Shown piece by piece: positions 49,924 to 62,990 of a DNA stretch of 64,000 nt. The notes under the pieces were generated by a model. That model was not told the DNA's origin. It worked only from the letters and a program-made list of their open reading frames with translations, and ran no database searches. This DNA comes from Ignelater luminosus (taxonomy: Eukaryota > Arthropoda > Insecta > Coleoptera > Elateridae). The stretch spans positions 1 through 64,000 of the forward strand of contig VTPC01000434.1 in the NCBI GenBank assembly GCA_011009095.1, in the 5' to 3' direction. Every line of letters starts with the position of its first letter. Within the stretch, counting starts at the first letter, position 1. The translations under genes were made by a program, and so were the position numbers.

Positions 49924-52045
49924 TTAAGACATATATCTATTATAAGATATCAAAGTTTATAAAGTAATGTTACATTGTATTTAAGATTAAAACTTGTCAC
50001 TTTATATTGACTTGATAGCGAAGGTACGAAGATAACTATCAAACCTTGGTAATTTAATGATAAATTAGTGAAATGATTTTAAAGAATTTTTGTTATTATA
50101 AAATAACTACCATGGTTTTAGACGGGTACATCACTAAAATCAAAAGAAACAGTATTAATTGATAAGCAGAGCTGAAACCCTGAAGAAGTAGCGATGTCAA
50201 CAGTAAAAACAAACTCAGAACTTATTATATCAGTTCCATGACGAAATGGTGAAGAGAACTGTAAGGAAAGCGGTGCATACAAGCACAATGTGGTGTAAAC
50301 AGAAATAATACCTAGTAGATGTCTATGTACATTATGTCGCCTCCGATCATTAACTATCGTTAACAGAATCAGTAGAGTTTAACTATCTAACTTTTAAAAA
50401 TGTAGATCAAGAGTCATGCTAGGAAAACATTAGTCTTTGCTGCTTTGTAACAGGAAAATTGGAATTAACGTAGAACAGATGCGTTTTAAAAATTTCCAAT
50501 ACCCACGAAAAGTTATATATGTTATGCAAAAAAAAACTCAGGGAAAAAATAAAATATCAAGTCTTCAAAAAAAATCCACTTGAAATTAAGTGAGGTTGCT
50601 TCATGTCATTTTTCTTTTTCTTGAGTTTTATCTTTGCACATTATAAGCATTGATGTTTAACGTGGGGACTTGCTTTTTTTGTTACTTTTTCTTTTCTTTG
50701 ATTGCACTGAATTTACTGGACTAGGTTCAACCAGATGACTATCAAATAGACTCGTGCGAATAAACTTACATCGGATGCGTCACTCGGTTCAAACGTTGTA
50801 GTTTAGGTGCCTATTTTTCGTCTAAGATTGACATCTTCACTGGTCATGAAGTTACTCATCTCCGGTAAAGCGAGAAAAAAGTGCTATTGGTTTTTTGACA
50901 AAATAACAACTGTTCTAAATAGTTTGATGATATCTTTGTACAAATGTTGTTGTGATCAGTATGTAAACATATGAATTTAAGGACATGCTTTGCAAAACCC
51001 ACGCACAATTTGACTGAGCAGTAGTAGGTATAGGTTATAATTTTTTCTAGACATGAGCCTTTTATATAATTTTGTTCTAAAGTTTCTTCCTCTTCAATTT
51101 GAACCTAAATCGGAAACCTTACTTGTTCTTGGGTGTACACTTTCAATGCTTTGCGGGTTTCAAAATTACTCCAAAGTGACGCATTTTAACACGAGAAAAA
51201 ATGCAAGAGTAATGTTTTCGGTTAACTCTAGTTTAAATTGCAACACTACAAAATTATTTATCCTTTTAGTGGTGTAAAATGAACTTTTTATGTATATTTT
51301 TGTCTAAAAGACGAAACATGTATAGTTCGATGTTGCTCAATGTCGAACCGAAGAATTATTATTTAGGATAATGAAGATTCCATTGATATAAAACAAAATT
51401 CGAGTTGAAGGTATTATTGCAAACGTTTTCAGTATTTTAGATTGAATTTGTTATTTTCGTTAAATATTCCACCGCATAGATTAGGTAGAGTATTTTACAA
51501 TGAAGCAACAAATTAATTTAGTGTAAAGTAAGTAGGTACCTATTTATTAATAAAATATTGTTTTCAAAATAAATATGTATAAAGTTGGCTGAATATAGAA
51601 TAAAATATTGATGTCTGAGAATTTCTTTTTTTCTACTCAATTCTTCCCATAATCTAAAATAACTAATTACTCATAATTTCTCTAATTCAGTTAGTATCGA
51701 CAGCTCGATGAAACTTTCTGAAATTTTACACTAAAGAAATACTTAATAGGCTTAAATATATTGAACATTAAAAAATGAATAGATAAAACTAGAAAAATAA
51801 AATAATTACAACGAATTAATTCCAAATTTAATATTAACAAAAAAATTCTTTTAGAGAATAACGCAATTTTACTCGAATAGCGTTTACTAGTTTTCATTCA
51901 ATTCTCATAGATCCTTTCAAAAATCTATTATCTGCATATGTACAGTCGGATTTACGCGACAGTCGAGATGCATGCAACACAGGGTGCAATTGAAAATAGG
52001 GTAACTGGCTCGGCCCCCTTGGTATTGTGAATCCATCTGACTCAC
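49924..52045. other. AT-rich non-coding region
   Basis: No recognisable genes, RNA or repeat ends. Frames such as 51053-51277 are AT-rich and featureless. Confidence 0.4.
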
Positions 52046-52205
52046 CCCGTGGGATGCCGGATTTGGGGCGCGTGGACTTTGCCCCAGGCACGGCCGCAAC
52101 GTTCCCACTGAGCAACCACGCCGGCCAAGAACTCCTCTACAAGGGGGTCGAGGGTGAAATAATACCAACCCTTGTATTGATAACGGGACTGATTGAAACC
52201 GAAAG
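52046..52205 (-). other. Exon-like GC-rich block, unknown product
   Basis: On the minus strand an open frame of about 66 codons reads ...QYKGWYYFTLDPLVEEFLAG, then VVAQWERCGRAWGKVHAPQI, then RHPTG, then TGA. The stop overlaps a good splice donor (CACGGG|GTGAGTCAG; GT at 52045-52044), and an acceptor-like ATTCATCCAG precedes CTTTCGG at 52205. The predicted 160-bp exon is GC-rich in an AT-rich background with a protein-like composition. I recognise no family. Alternatives are a fragment of a GC-rich retroelement or chance; neighbouring exons were not found. Confidence 0.3.
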
Positions 52206-52209
52206 CTGG

Positions 52210-54400
52210 ATGAATGTGTATTATGCAAGTTTTAATGGATGTTTTGCAAAATTACGTTTTCGTTGATTGAAAAGGAAATGCTTGACGTACAGTTCTTCAA
52301 AAAAAAAAATATTTATTTTTACTTTTCTAGAAGATCATTAAGAAAAACTAGCCTAAAAATGTCTAGTGAATCTAAATAATAATTTACGACTTTAAGTTGA
52401 CAAGTTAACCTACTTTCTAGGTCAGTTTACGACACACTGGTTTGTGTGGACCAAAATCCATTTTTATGGTATGCCAAAAGTGTACAACACTATCCAGTGA
52501 AATAGAAATTCTCCCCGCAGCAAGTGCAATATACAAGCGTAAAGCTTTAAAGCTATAAATTAAGTTTCGTTTTCTATGTTTGGAAATAAGAAGGCCACAA
52601 TGTTAACTAAACCTACTGCCCTTATAAAAATCTTTCTGTTGTATTCGAGAATCTCTAGATTCACTTTATGATTTAATTGCTTTTGTGTCCGCTACTGGCT
52701 TCTTAGAAATGGAAAAGCAGGACAAGGACGAAACTTTTTGAATTTTAAATTCCTGAATTCCATAATGTTTTGTATGTTAATTTCTTTTTTAGATATTTGT
52801 AAACCTAAGCTGTTATATAAAAAAATGAATTATTGATGGTCACTACCAAAAAAAACTCTCACGATTTTTTTATGAATGATTTTGACCAAGAAACATAACC
52901 ACATGAGCTACCAAAAAATCAGACACAAAAACCATTAATAAATCAAACTCCTTTTACAGTGTTGATGTTATTATACTCGTAACATCTTTACGTATATCCC
53001 CCAAAAGTCCTTAGGATACACACATAAGATGACTTGAATGCAAACAGTGATGAATAAAAGCTACAAAACTGAAGTAAGGTGGAAATTTTAAATTCCCTAC
53101 CTATAACTTAGAAATGAATGAATCAAAGCAGCAAAATTGTGCAATTTTACCTTTCCAGATTTTTGAATTTCTATTTAAAGAAATTGTTCAAGAATTGTAA
53201 AAAGGCGTGTGTGAAACGGACCACAAACTGTAATGAGATTTATTATAGCACATCCCCAAATATTTATTTTCGGTTGACATCTATAACAATGATTGAACTT
53301 CGATTGCCTTCAACGCTTTTGTGCACTTTTGCGAAAATAAAGTTGTATATCTTTGGATTTAAAGGAATTTTTTTGTGTAACAATAAACAATTCTGTATAG
53401 TGTTTGAATGAAATCAAGTTTCCGTACGGAATTCTAACATTTTCTTTTAAAGTTGTTACCAAACAGATGTGGGTTAGAAAAAATCAATTTTGTTCTACTT
53501 CCTGGCGTTCTTTAATTTTAATTTCATCTTATGCTAGATTTAAATACATTATTAGGCGTTTACAGGAAGATCAAAAAGAAATCTATTGTAATAGTTTCTG
53601 AACGAAAAATTGCCTGAGGTTAAGTTTCTCATGAAGAATGTCGAGCTGAAAACCCACGTAAGTCAAAGTGCGTAACTTTTATTAATAGTTTCCAAAACAA
53701 AGATAACGCCTATCAAAAGTATCACTCTATAATATAATAAGTTTATCATTTTTCATTTATAAAAGACATTTTGGAAATATCAGTTATTTGCTAAGCATAT
53801 TTGCATGCGTTTCTTCATGTTATCGAAAATTTTTAAATATGTTAGACTAACATTTCATACAAACTTCAATTAGGAACTGACATGCCCCAATAAATCCATA
53901 CTTGACCGCGATAGATTTGTTTTTCAATCTCGCTGTATTTATAAAAACATTAGGAACATAGAGTTTGTCTTCTTTTTTATAAAATTTTTTTGAAAAATGG
54001 AGTAGAGTACAGATATAAAACACCCGACAGAATTAATTACTATGTGGTGTAATGCACAAATTAAAAAGTTCGATAATGTCCTAGAACACTATCGAATGTG
54101 TTGTATTGCCTAATCGATAACATTCTTGAATATAGTATGTTGTAGTACATCTACAAGGTTAACGATATTGTCTAACCTGCCGTGTTTCAAAAGCCTTTAA
54201 GTTAAAATAATCTATGAACAAAAGAAATCAAAATGTGTTTCATAATTCGTAACCGCCCCTCATTCTTTGAAAGTTTTGAAACAGTGGCCGTTAGCAAGCA
54301 AAGCAAAGCAAATCACAGTTCAATTCAATAGTGAATAGCTGATCAAGAAAGAGCAGCAAAATAAATTGTGTTATATTTTAGTTTGTACTAGTAAAGTTCT
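52210..54400. other. AT-rich non-coding region
   Basis: Nothing recognisable. The 97-codon plus-strand frame at 53118-53411 has no known domain and typical chance composition. Confidence 0.4.
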
Positions 54401-54760
54401 CCGCATACTTGACTGCAGTGCATGTAAACGCGTTGTGTTTATCGGGACAATTATGCACATGCAATTTGCGTAAGAAAGTAATGTGTCTTCAGCAAAGCAA
54501 GTTGTCCGGAAGTGACACAACGTTCTTTGCATGTCCAGTGTGTGAATCTATTACATTAAGGAAACGTTTCATTGTGGACATGATCACGTACAGATTGGTG
54601 AACCGAGATGCGGTGTTGTTTCACCATAGTTTCCACCCCTGCACTCTGCTCTGCACATATAGACCTTCATCCAACCTACTATTGAAGGTTCACCTGTTAT
54701 TCCATCATCCCTTGCAGACTTGATCGAGCAACTCCAACTTAAAGAAAGAGAGGACTGTCT
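54397..54760 (+). pseudogene. Possible LINE ORF1-like zinc-finger remnant
   Basis: The plus-strand frame contains CTCNLRKKVMCLQQSKLSGS followed by DTTFFACPVCE, a spacing of Cys pairs and LSG.D.TFF resembling the PHD-like finger in some insect retroelement ORF1 proteins. A frameshifted continuation reads SPVIPSSLADLIEQLQLKER, which looks helical. The evidence is suggestive only; a host exon or chance is possible. Confidence 0.3.
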
Positions 54761-56227
54761 GTAGGAGGATTCTCGATTTTTGCAGGGACGATACATGATG
54801 AAAACGATCGATAAGGACAGAATGCATACTCTCCATCAACCTTAAACCAAGACGAAATACTCTTTAGCCATTTTTCTTTAAAACGTTAAAAACTGTTCTA
54901 CTGGCCTAAAGGATATTCTCGATTTTATCCCTTTAACTCATCGCTAGCCAAACTAATTATCAACAAAATCTGCCATTACGCCAAGCAATTTGATCACACT
55001 CATCAAAACTAGCCATCAGGTTCAGAATTGCAGGTGCTTTGCTAAACTCTTTGCTAATTGAAGAAGAAAGGGAAAAATTTGAACACTTTATTAGATTACA
55101 CTAGCATTACTCAACCTGTGATTCTCGACTCAGTAGTAGGTTTTGAAGAAATTTTTGGAGGGCCATGGCAACTTTGAGAGACCAAAAGCATTGACTGTGT
55201 CTGGTTGGAAATCCGAAGAGGATCCCCGTCTCCGGCTAATACAGACTCTCGATTTTCTCCATTTCTTTGTAAGTGGGTTTTGAAAATGTCACAATTCTGT
55301 TTTAGTGAATCCTGAATGTCAAAACGTTAAAAACCACAGCTCGACACCTTTTATATTATATTGGGTCTTTCTTAAGAAATCTAAACAATCTAATTGATTA
55401 AGAAGAAAGTTTACATTTACAAAAAAGTTTAATCTATTAAAGCCTCTTTAAATATGCTTCTATATTAGAAGAAATTCGTCAGCAGCGTAAGGATAAAAAC
55501 TCGTCTATGAGTATCTTGGAAACAGTATAATTCAATGATTCTTTCTCATTATTATTGAAGATCAATCGAAATGTCTGCTTAAAATACTTAAGATCACCTT
55601 TTAATTCACAGTTGAAGATCTGACAAAAACACTGTCGTAATTAACGACCCTGTGACCATCACGATACTTCAAGGAGCAGCGATTCAGGGGGCGCATGGTA
55701 CGAACAACCAGGAATTAAAAATGATTTTGGCTTCAACCTACAAAATCAGTAAGAGTTTCTTTTTCAAATCATTGTTTATATAAAGATACTTCAAATTATG
55801 CCCAGATTGATTAATCACGGTCAATGCAATAAACACTCCAGTTTTTTTTGCAATTTATCACAAACTAGATTGCAGTTCTGTCTTAGGTTCTGCCTTGTAG
55901 GTGGCGGGCGAAATGGTATTTAGTTTTGCCTTTGGACAGAGATCATTGTTTAAACTAAAGAAACTTGCCATTTTGAAAACAACGTTTACGTCAAATTATC
56001 TGCAACTTTTGTTTTTTGATACCTAAGTATTTTCTTCTTCCAAGATACTATGGTTTTTCAAAGTAAGTAAGTTCAATTTCTTGTTCACTTCTAGTAATCC
56101 AATTTTTTTATTATTTGGCTGAATTCGTGTCTGTTATGGTTTTCGAAAAGCTACACCTTGTACTTTACAGTACTGCCAACTCTACCAATCTAATAGCACT
56201 ACGGCAATTAAGACAATAATTTCTGTT
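54761..56227. other. Non-coding region
   Basis: No recognisable genes. A TCTCGATTTT motif recurs at about 54771, 54912 and 55248, which may reflect an old repeat. Confidence 0.35.
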
Positions 56228-56884
56228 AACTTCCTTCGTAAAACTTAATCACGCTTTTTTAAGATTATGAAAGTATTCAAAACGCTTGGGATCTGCTTCG
56301 TTTTTTCTTCAACCTGTGCTAGTGCTTCATTTTAATCTTGAATATAATTTTTTGTCTTCAGGTTTCCTCTCGCATTTTTTTTGTTTTATATTTATCGTGC
56401 TTATTATTTTGTAATGATTTATCTTTTAGTTGTTGCCAGAAAAATCCTATGATTTTGATAATTCTGTTTTTTCAGTTACCATTATGTTTTTTTCTAAGGT
56501 AGATATCGATAGTGTTATTCTTCTTCTAATTTCCTATCTAAACCGTTTCACTACTAACTTCTTAAAACTTATACACGCTTTTCTAAGATTATGAAAGTAT
56601 TCAAAACGCTTGGGATCTGCTTCGTTTTTTCTTCAACTTGTGCTAGTGCTTCATTTTAATCTTGAATATAATTTTTTGTCCTCAGCTTTCCTCTCGTATT
56701 TTTTTTTGTTTTATATTTATCGTGCTTATTATTTTGTAATGATTTATCTTTTAGTTGTTGCCAGAAAAATCCTATGATTTGGTTAATTCTGTTTTTCCAG
56801 TTATCATTATGTTTTCTTCTAGATATCGATAGTGTTATTCTTCTAATTTTCTATCTAAACTGTTTCACTACTACTCTATCTGTT
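56228..56884. repeat. Tandem duplication, two units of about 328 bp
   Basis: Unit 1 (56228-56555) and unit 2 (56556-about 56884) both contain AAGATTATGAAAGTATTCAA, CGCTTGGGATCTGCTTCG, the TTGAATATAATTTTTTGTC block, TTTATCGTGCTTATTATTTT, GCCAGAAAAATCCTATGATT and GATATCGATAGTGTTATTCT in the same order. Only small differences are visible (for example loss of AAGGTA before GATATCG and a few substitutions). Identity looks above 90%, so the duplication is fairly recent. No coding content. Confidence 0.9.
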
Positions 56885-59790
56885 AGTACTTTTCCGTATA
56901 TATTCATTTATGTCCAAAATAAAATCTCAGATCTTTTAAAATAATCTGCAATCGAGACCAAAGAGAACCAAAAGAGCTATGGCAGTAAAATTTGGTAGGT
57001 TTGCTAGAAAAGTTTGCTGTTTACTGGTCTTTACCGATCCTTACAGCACTCACAGTTTGACGCGTTTGTATCTTGATTGCTTCAATACAATTATCCCATT
57101 TTGCATTGATCCTTTTGACACTGACATTATAATATGTTGATTTATTTTTTCAACTTGATGTTCCCTTCTATACATATGTTGTAAAAACTGATTCTCTGAA
57201 CCAAGTTCTACAATTTACTATTATAACCGGAGATGCTCACAAAGTGGCAATGAGTTTTGCTGATTCACATCTTTTCTTTAAATTTAGGAAAGATTAAACA
57301 TCCTTTGCAAACCTCAACTTACGTTTATCTTTGACATGCAGAATTCTATGCCAGTTTCATATGATAAAATTTCTAACCAATCACGTTTTGAAGAAAGGGA
57401 TCAAATGATCCGAAATTAGAAAGAATGACGCTTTTGAAAAAGCAATCTGTTAAGAACAGGACATGTTGTATTATTTAAAATGATTAATTAATATAGTATA
57501 GTAAAAAAAACAGAAAAGCAATAATTTTTACAGAATGTCTAATGTCGGGCGGTATAGGTGCCATACATTCTAGGGATTAACTAAATCCCTTGACTGTAAA
57601 GCAGATGTTATGAACCTTAACAAATTTTTCAAATCTTTTGTAAATTCCCAATTACATCGTTTTCAAATTAGTTGTAACTCTGCTTAGAAGAGGGTAGGTA
57701 AAAATATCACATACCTAATTAAATAAAGTTCGTGTTTAAAATTATGAATAATAATTCCTTTATTTATTTGTATGCACAAATCTTCAAATCTACATGGTAG
57801 AGCACGTACGTGAAGGTAGAGCGCATACTACAGTAGCACCAAAGAAAATTTTCTTTTCAGTGAAATAATTATTACTATTTATGTGTTTCAATTTATAAAA
57901 TTAAGGACCTATTAACGGCCATCGTTTACCAGCTTTGTGAGTTGATTGAGCAGAATTGTTTTAATGCATCTTTAAGATTGCCTTTCTCGAAAATGGAAGA
58001 TCTATTTATAGAACAAGCTGTTTGACAAAACGTACTTCAGAAACATCTTGTAGAATAGCCTAGAGAAAGGATGTCCTTCCAACAAATGAAAGTTCTGAAT
58101 AGCAGAAGATATTGCTTAAAATGCATCGTTCACTAATCAGACTGCTTTATATGCAAGCGTGACTTCTGATCAGTTTAGAACATTTCATCCTGGAAATAAA
58201 TGCTCAATGTAAGAATCAGATCTCTCTTAGTTTCAGAGATTACAGAAAACAGAAAAGTTCATTATCCAAACAAAACAATCGGAAGAAAATTATTAATAGA
58301 GCTGGAGCTTGCATTATTTATTCTACTAATAAATTTCGTTATTTAAAAGCATCTTAAATATGCATATTTGGCTTGACAAATCATTATTCAGTAAGATTAT
58401 TCTCATCAACAAGAAGTACTCTTATTTTCCCACATCACAAATACGTCAAGGGCATAATTAACAATAACATCCGTATAAAGGGGATAACAAGGTTTGTTAC
58501 GGTTTATGATTTTTATTGTGGTATCCCTGCCATCAAATATAAAAGCCTAAAGTTGCTAGATTAAGACGTTAACGTGACATTCGACCTGCTTTGTGCCTTG
58601 TTATTTATGCACATAAAAATATTGAATAAAATTATAAGGGTCTAGTTTTGATAAAACATTATAAAGGGTTGTTCCGTTATTATCATTATTATTATTGTCA
58701 TTCTATATCACTATAATTTATTATCAGCAAAGTAAATCGATAAACCAAACGTTTCTTTACAAAAGGACATATGGAAACACGATTAGAACACACTTGAATA
58801 GGTTTCACGCAAGCTTGAGTTTTAAAACCGTAACAATCGGTGTCCACAACCTACTAATCACTACCTACCGAATAAAAAATATGAGAATGTGAAAACACAC
58901 CTGGATTTATAAATATAAAGATGTGTCAACTTCTTCCAAACTGTGAAAAAATGCAAAAAGCGGAAGACCACAAAGCGTGTGCTTCTGTAAGGCATGCTAC
59001 ATCAAGCTGACGATGGACATAGGATGAACCTAAAGCGAATTCCCTCTGAATGTCTAAAACGAAAACAAGCAACAGGCGGAAGTCCAGGTTAGAATTTTAA
59101 ATTTATCTAACGTTTTGTTTTTTCTGTTGTTTCTAGATTTAAATTCGGTACAGTAGCCGATATTCAACAGAAAATATCGATCAAGAAACGAAGGGCAAGG
59201 GCTACAACCCCAAACTTAGCATGCAGGGGTGTTGTTGCATTATCAAGGACGTCAGAGGATATTAGAGGGTGCGATATGATTGAGGGGATGCAAGCCCTTC
59301 CTTTGGAGTCTAGATCGCGGCCTCTGGGGTCAACCAGTGCCCAGAAAGACATACCGATTTCCTGCAGGGATGTACTTACATTTTTGGATGATAAACGTCT
59401 CTATATCTCAAATCTATCTTTTTTCTAGAACTCTGTTTTATTTTATTTTTAATTCGTAAGGGGTATTTGAAAAAGGGCTTCACTACATACATATTGTGTA
59501 ACGCACACTTAAAGAATTACGCGAATTCTTAATACCTATGCGAATAAAACTATACCCTTTCGGGATTAAACTGTGTCAATGTTGAAATAGTTTAGTAGTT
59601 CTAGTGTAATGTGTATCCAGAATACAAGATGCGACACCACAAAGAGTCTGCTTGGTTGTTCTTGTTAGGCTAGATTTCTGTGGTCTAAATTTCTCCTACG
59701 CCTCTGAAAAGCTGAGTAATTTGTTGTCTTTAAAATCTACGCATATTTAATAAAATCAAATTAAATTTCATAAAATCCAGCCATTGGTAT
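56885..59790. other. 2.9-kb non-coding region
   Basis: Mostly AT-rich. A (TTA)n-like microsatellite lies near 58680-58697. A GC-richer patch at 59180-59350 has a 62-codon minus-strand frame that I cannot assign. Confidence 0.4.
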
Positions 59791-59799
59791 ACATCACTC

Positions 59800-61700
59800 A
59801 AAGCTGTTGATGGTGGTTCCTCAATATTAATTAGCGTGAAGCAGAGGTTCTTAAATAACTCGCCAAGGACATTTGTGCGGTTGAACTTGAGTTCGTGGCA
59901 ATTATTGTTACGAACAACCTTAGCGGGAATAGTCAATTCAGGAATGTGGTTCCAGAACTTTCCAGACGAAACCTGGAGCTTTGTATGTGTCTAAGAATGT
60001 TCTGCAGTTACATCCTCCAACGTTTTCGTGGAGTCTTAAAAGCAAACCATCGCGCTGTTAAATTAGTTTCAGGTAGTGCTATAGCTCGCCACTGAAGTAG
60101 GTGTCTTAAAAAAAAGTTCAAGTTAAAGTTAGTCTCTTATTTTAATATTTCACCTTTGGAGCAAGTACTCCAGTCGATTTAAGTTTGGTTTCCACGGTTC
60201 TGAATTCTTCGGCGAAGCCTCATGGGAAGATGTAGTCACCAAATTGAGAAAGGAGGGTGATTGGATTTTGTGAAGGGGAAACATTTTAACAAAAGAACAT
60301 GAATAGCACAGGTCAGAGAACAGAACCCTGGGAAACGCCGGCTCGCGCGTGTGCTATAACAGAGTAAAGAGACGGGAGCAGCCTTTTTTGTCAAGTTAAT
60401 TGTAAACAACCATTTTAATTTTTAGTGACATAAAAACCTTGCCCTAATAAAATGTGGCTGCTCATTTTTAACATTCACTTATGGTAAAGGTATCAAATAC
60501 TATAAAATACAAAAACTATCTAAATTTGAATTAAATTAAATTATAAATTAAATCCAAAAGACTAATGTTATTAGGAAAACAACTTTGATAGGAAACTACT
60601 CTTAATAAATGTGAAGGAGTCTTCATGAAAAACATTAACATTCATTTCAAACATCCTGTGTAGTTTTATAATTTGGAAAGCATCTTTGTAGGAGTCTGGA
60701 ATTCTAATATACTTTAAGGGCATAAAATAAATTTTAGTACTTAGAACAGAAAAACAAAATATAGCAATTGTATAAAGGAAATGCAGATACTTTCCAGACC
60801 TGGATTTTTGGATGCTAGGAATGAACGTCTTAAATGCATGAAAGATACCAACTTTCACGATGAAAGTGTTCGTCGTGGTTTCAAGTGCGTAGTACATCCT
60901 GCAAACAAAGCGCTGTGGTTTTGCTTTACCATTTCTATTGTGCTTTTCTATATTTCCATATCAAGCGTAGTATCCAATTACTTTCCTACCCTGTTTCTTA
61001 GATTTTCACAAAAATCTTATCTGTAGCTGGAGAGTTTTTGTATTTTTTAATGACCACTAATGCTTTGCAGCAGACCTATATCCAGAGGGGGCGCAAGGGT
61101 GGCTTGGCCACTCCCAGGAAGTCTTGAGCTACCTCTGGAATGAATGCCTATAAAACATCCTTTGTTTTTACGTTCATAATGAAATGCATTCTTAATTTTT
61201 AAATTGAAAAGTGAGCCCTTGGTAGCCACCCCGCCATTGTTTTGCTCCCTGTGTTTGTGGAGCCACCTGTTGAAACTTCCAAAGTCTGTCTTTCTTTTGA
61301 CAGTACACATTGAAGTCTAGCAAAAACGTAACTATTATCGACTTCTCCATAGTGCCTTTTCCAGACACTCATTTTTGTCTTTATAATGGCCTTGTTGCAT
61401 GCAGTCAAAATTCCTTTTACTCTTGCTCCTTTGCACAGTTTGCGATTGTTTTTCTCTTTCCAGAGAGGTTCTAATTCTACCGAACTGTGTTGGTTACATC
61501 CATTTCTATTTGAAGACAGTTTTTGTTGTTAGCTGTGATGATGGCCTTTTCTATTTGATCTACAGCAAGTTCTATATTTTATCAGTTTCTAATCTTAACA
61601 TTAACCTTCTGAAGATCTTGATTAAGGTCTATCTTAAAAGAGCTCCAAGCATCTCCTCTCTCTGAATTGAATGAAGTCTTGCTCTGGTATCCACTTAAGG
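59800..61700 (-). pseudogene. Decayed jockey/R1-type LINE, minus strand
   Basis: On the minus strand, in order: TACNKAIIKTKMSVWKRHYG (about 61400-61340; relatives read YNKAIRKAKR.SWR.Y), then VFARLQCVLSKERQTL (about 61325-61278; relatives ARLHR.LSK), both from the ORF2 linker before the reverse transcriptase. Next, about 900 bp downstream, comes RAGVSQGSVL (about 60346-60317; relatives AGVPQGSVLGP, a conserved reverse transcriptase motif), followed at once by a stop. Sequence from about 60100 to 59800 might be the C-terminal part but is not convincing. A hAT-like end at 61071 lies between the blocks. Order and spacing support one decayed ORF2. Confidence 0.65.
61071..61115. mobile_element. 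Orphan hAT-like end
   Basis: CAGACCTATATCCAGAGGGG followed by GCGCAAGGGTGGC has the CAG start and GGGGCGC subterminal block of hAT ends, preceded by CTTTGCAG as a possible target site. The second end was not found. Confidence 0.35.
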
Positions 61701-62990
61701 GTAAGCTTGTTGTATGCAACTAGTTCATTCAGAAAGTCTTTGACACGTCTAATATGAATCCAACGGCTGATATATTTTTTTGCTCCGCATGATTGTGATC
61801 TCTCTGCCTAGGCTTGTTTATGTATTTAGTTCAACAGTTCAACAACTGCCCTACTTCTATTATCATTCTATATCGTCACCAAATAGGATTTATTAACTGC
61901 TTGCATTATTATTATTTTACAATTATTACAATTCACAGTTCTGTAAAATAAAAGAGAATTGAAATTAATTTATCGAGATTTCTTAAAAGAAGATACTGAC
62001 GAAGTACTTAGTTGTGAATCACAGATTTAAGACGAAATAAAAAAGATGTGAATTATATTTCTTATTCTTTCCTTTTATTTTTAGATTACATGAAGGCAGT
62101 ATTGTGACTGTGACAATAGACTATAATTATAGCTTTGAGTTTGAAATTGAATTTGAAATCGTTTAAGTATTTAATTTGATTTGACCTTGGTAATTTGGCT
62201 CGGCAGGCAACACTTGAGACATCAACCTGAGAAAGACCTGCACAATAATCATACAATTTCCTGAATAAATATTTCTAATATTTTTAGTAAATTTGTAGCA
62301 AAACACTGATCAACCCAATCTCGGTGCCTGCGAACTTTAATATTATCATGTTACAAGTTTCAAAAAATTCGAAAGGATTTTAAATATATTATACAAAACA
62401 TCTTTTAGATCGATAAAATTCATTAAACAATAAAGAGATAAATGAATTATGTTTTTCCCAAATATTTCCATGTGATTTTAATTACCATCAGCTTTGTTTT
62501 ATAAATTTACTTGAACAAATGTTGTTTGAAAAAGGCAAGTTCAACTTCAAATTTAAAATTTTAGAGAAAGAATTAAATTTTTGTTAATTTTTCCCCAAAT
62601 TTTTTTGTATCGATTACGACGAGTTTTAAACATTTTAATATACTAAAATTTCCAATTCTTGATTGGATAACACGTACGCGCGGTCACATGTGTCGAGCGT
62701 CACATTTCATCGAATTTCATGGCCTACTGAGCCCTTTGTGCCCCTATCGAGTTTCTAAACAGAGAGGGTGCGAGCCCTCGAGACCGAAGGGTAACCTACC
62801 ACTACGTCCCTGTACATCAGCAACGTTCACTTGTTTTATACTCTAAAGCATTTTTGAAATTTCTAGAAGTTGGTCAAATAAAATTTTTGAAAATAACAGA
62901 GCAAAAGTAGCAAATTAAAGCAACGCACAACAGGAGTGAAAATCAGAACAACCCGGCAGAAAAAAAACGACAAAACACGACCAAAACAAA
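61701..62990. other. Non-coding region with an orphan hAT-like end
   Basis: AT-rich for the most part. The block ending ACTACGTCCCTG at 62812 would read CAGGGACGTAGTGGTAGGTT on the other strand, a hAT-like terminus, with a GC-rich subterminal CCCTCGAGACCGAAGGG. No partner end or target duplication was found. Confidence 0.35.

Noticed and set aside
59164-59352. 62-codon minus-strand frame in a GC-richer patch, considered as LINE C-terminus
   Set aside because: No reverse transcriptase or zinc-knuckle motif; position downstream of the 60-kb LINE alone is not enough.
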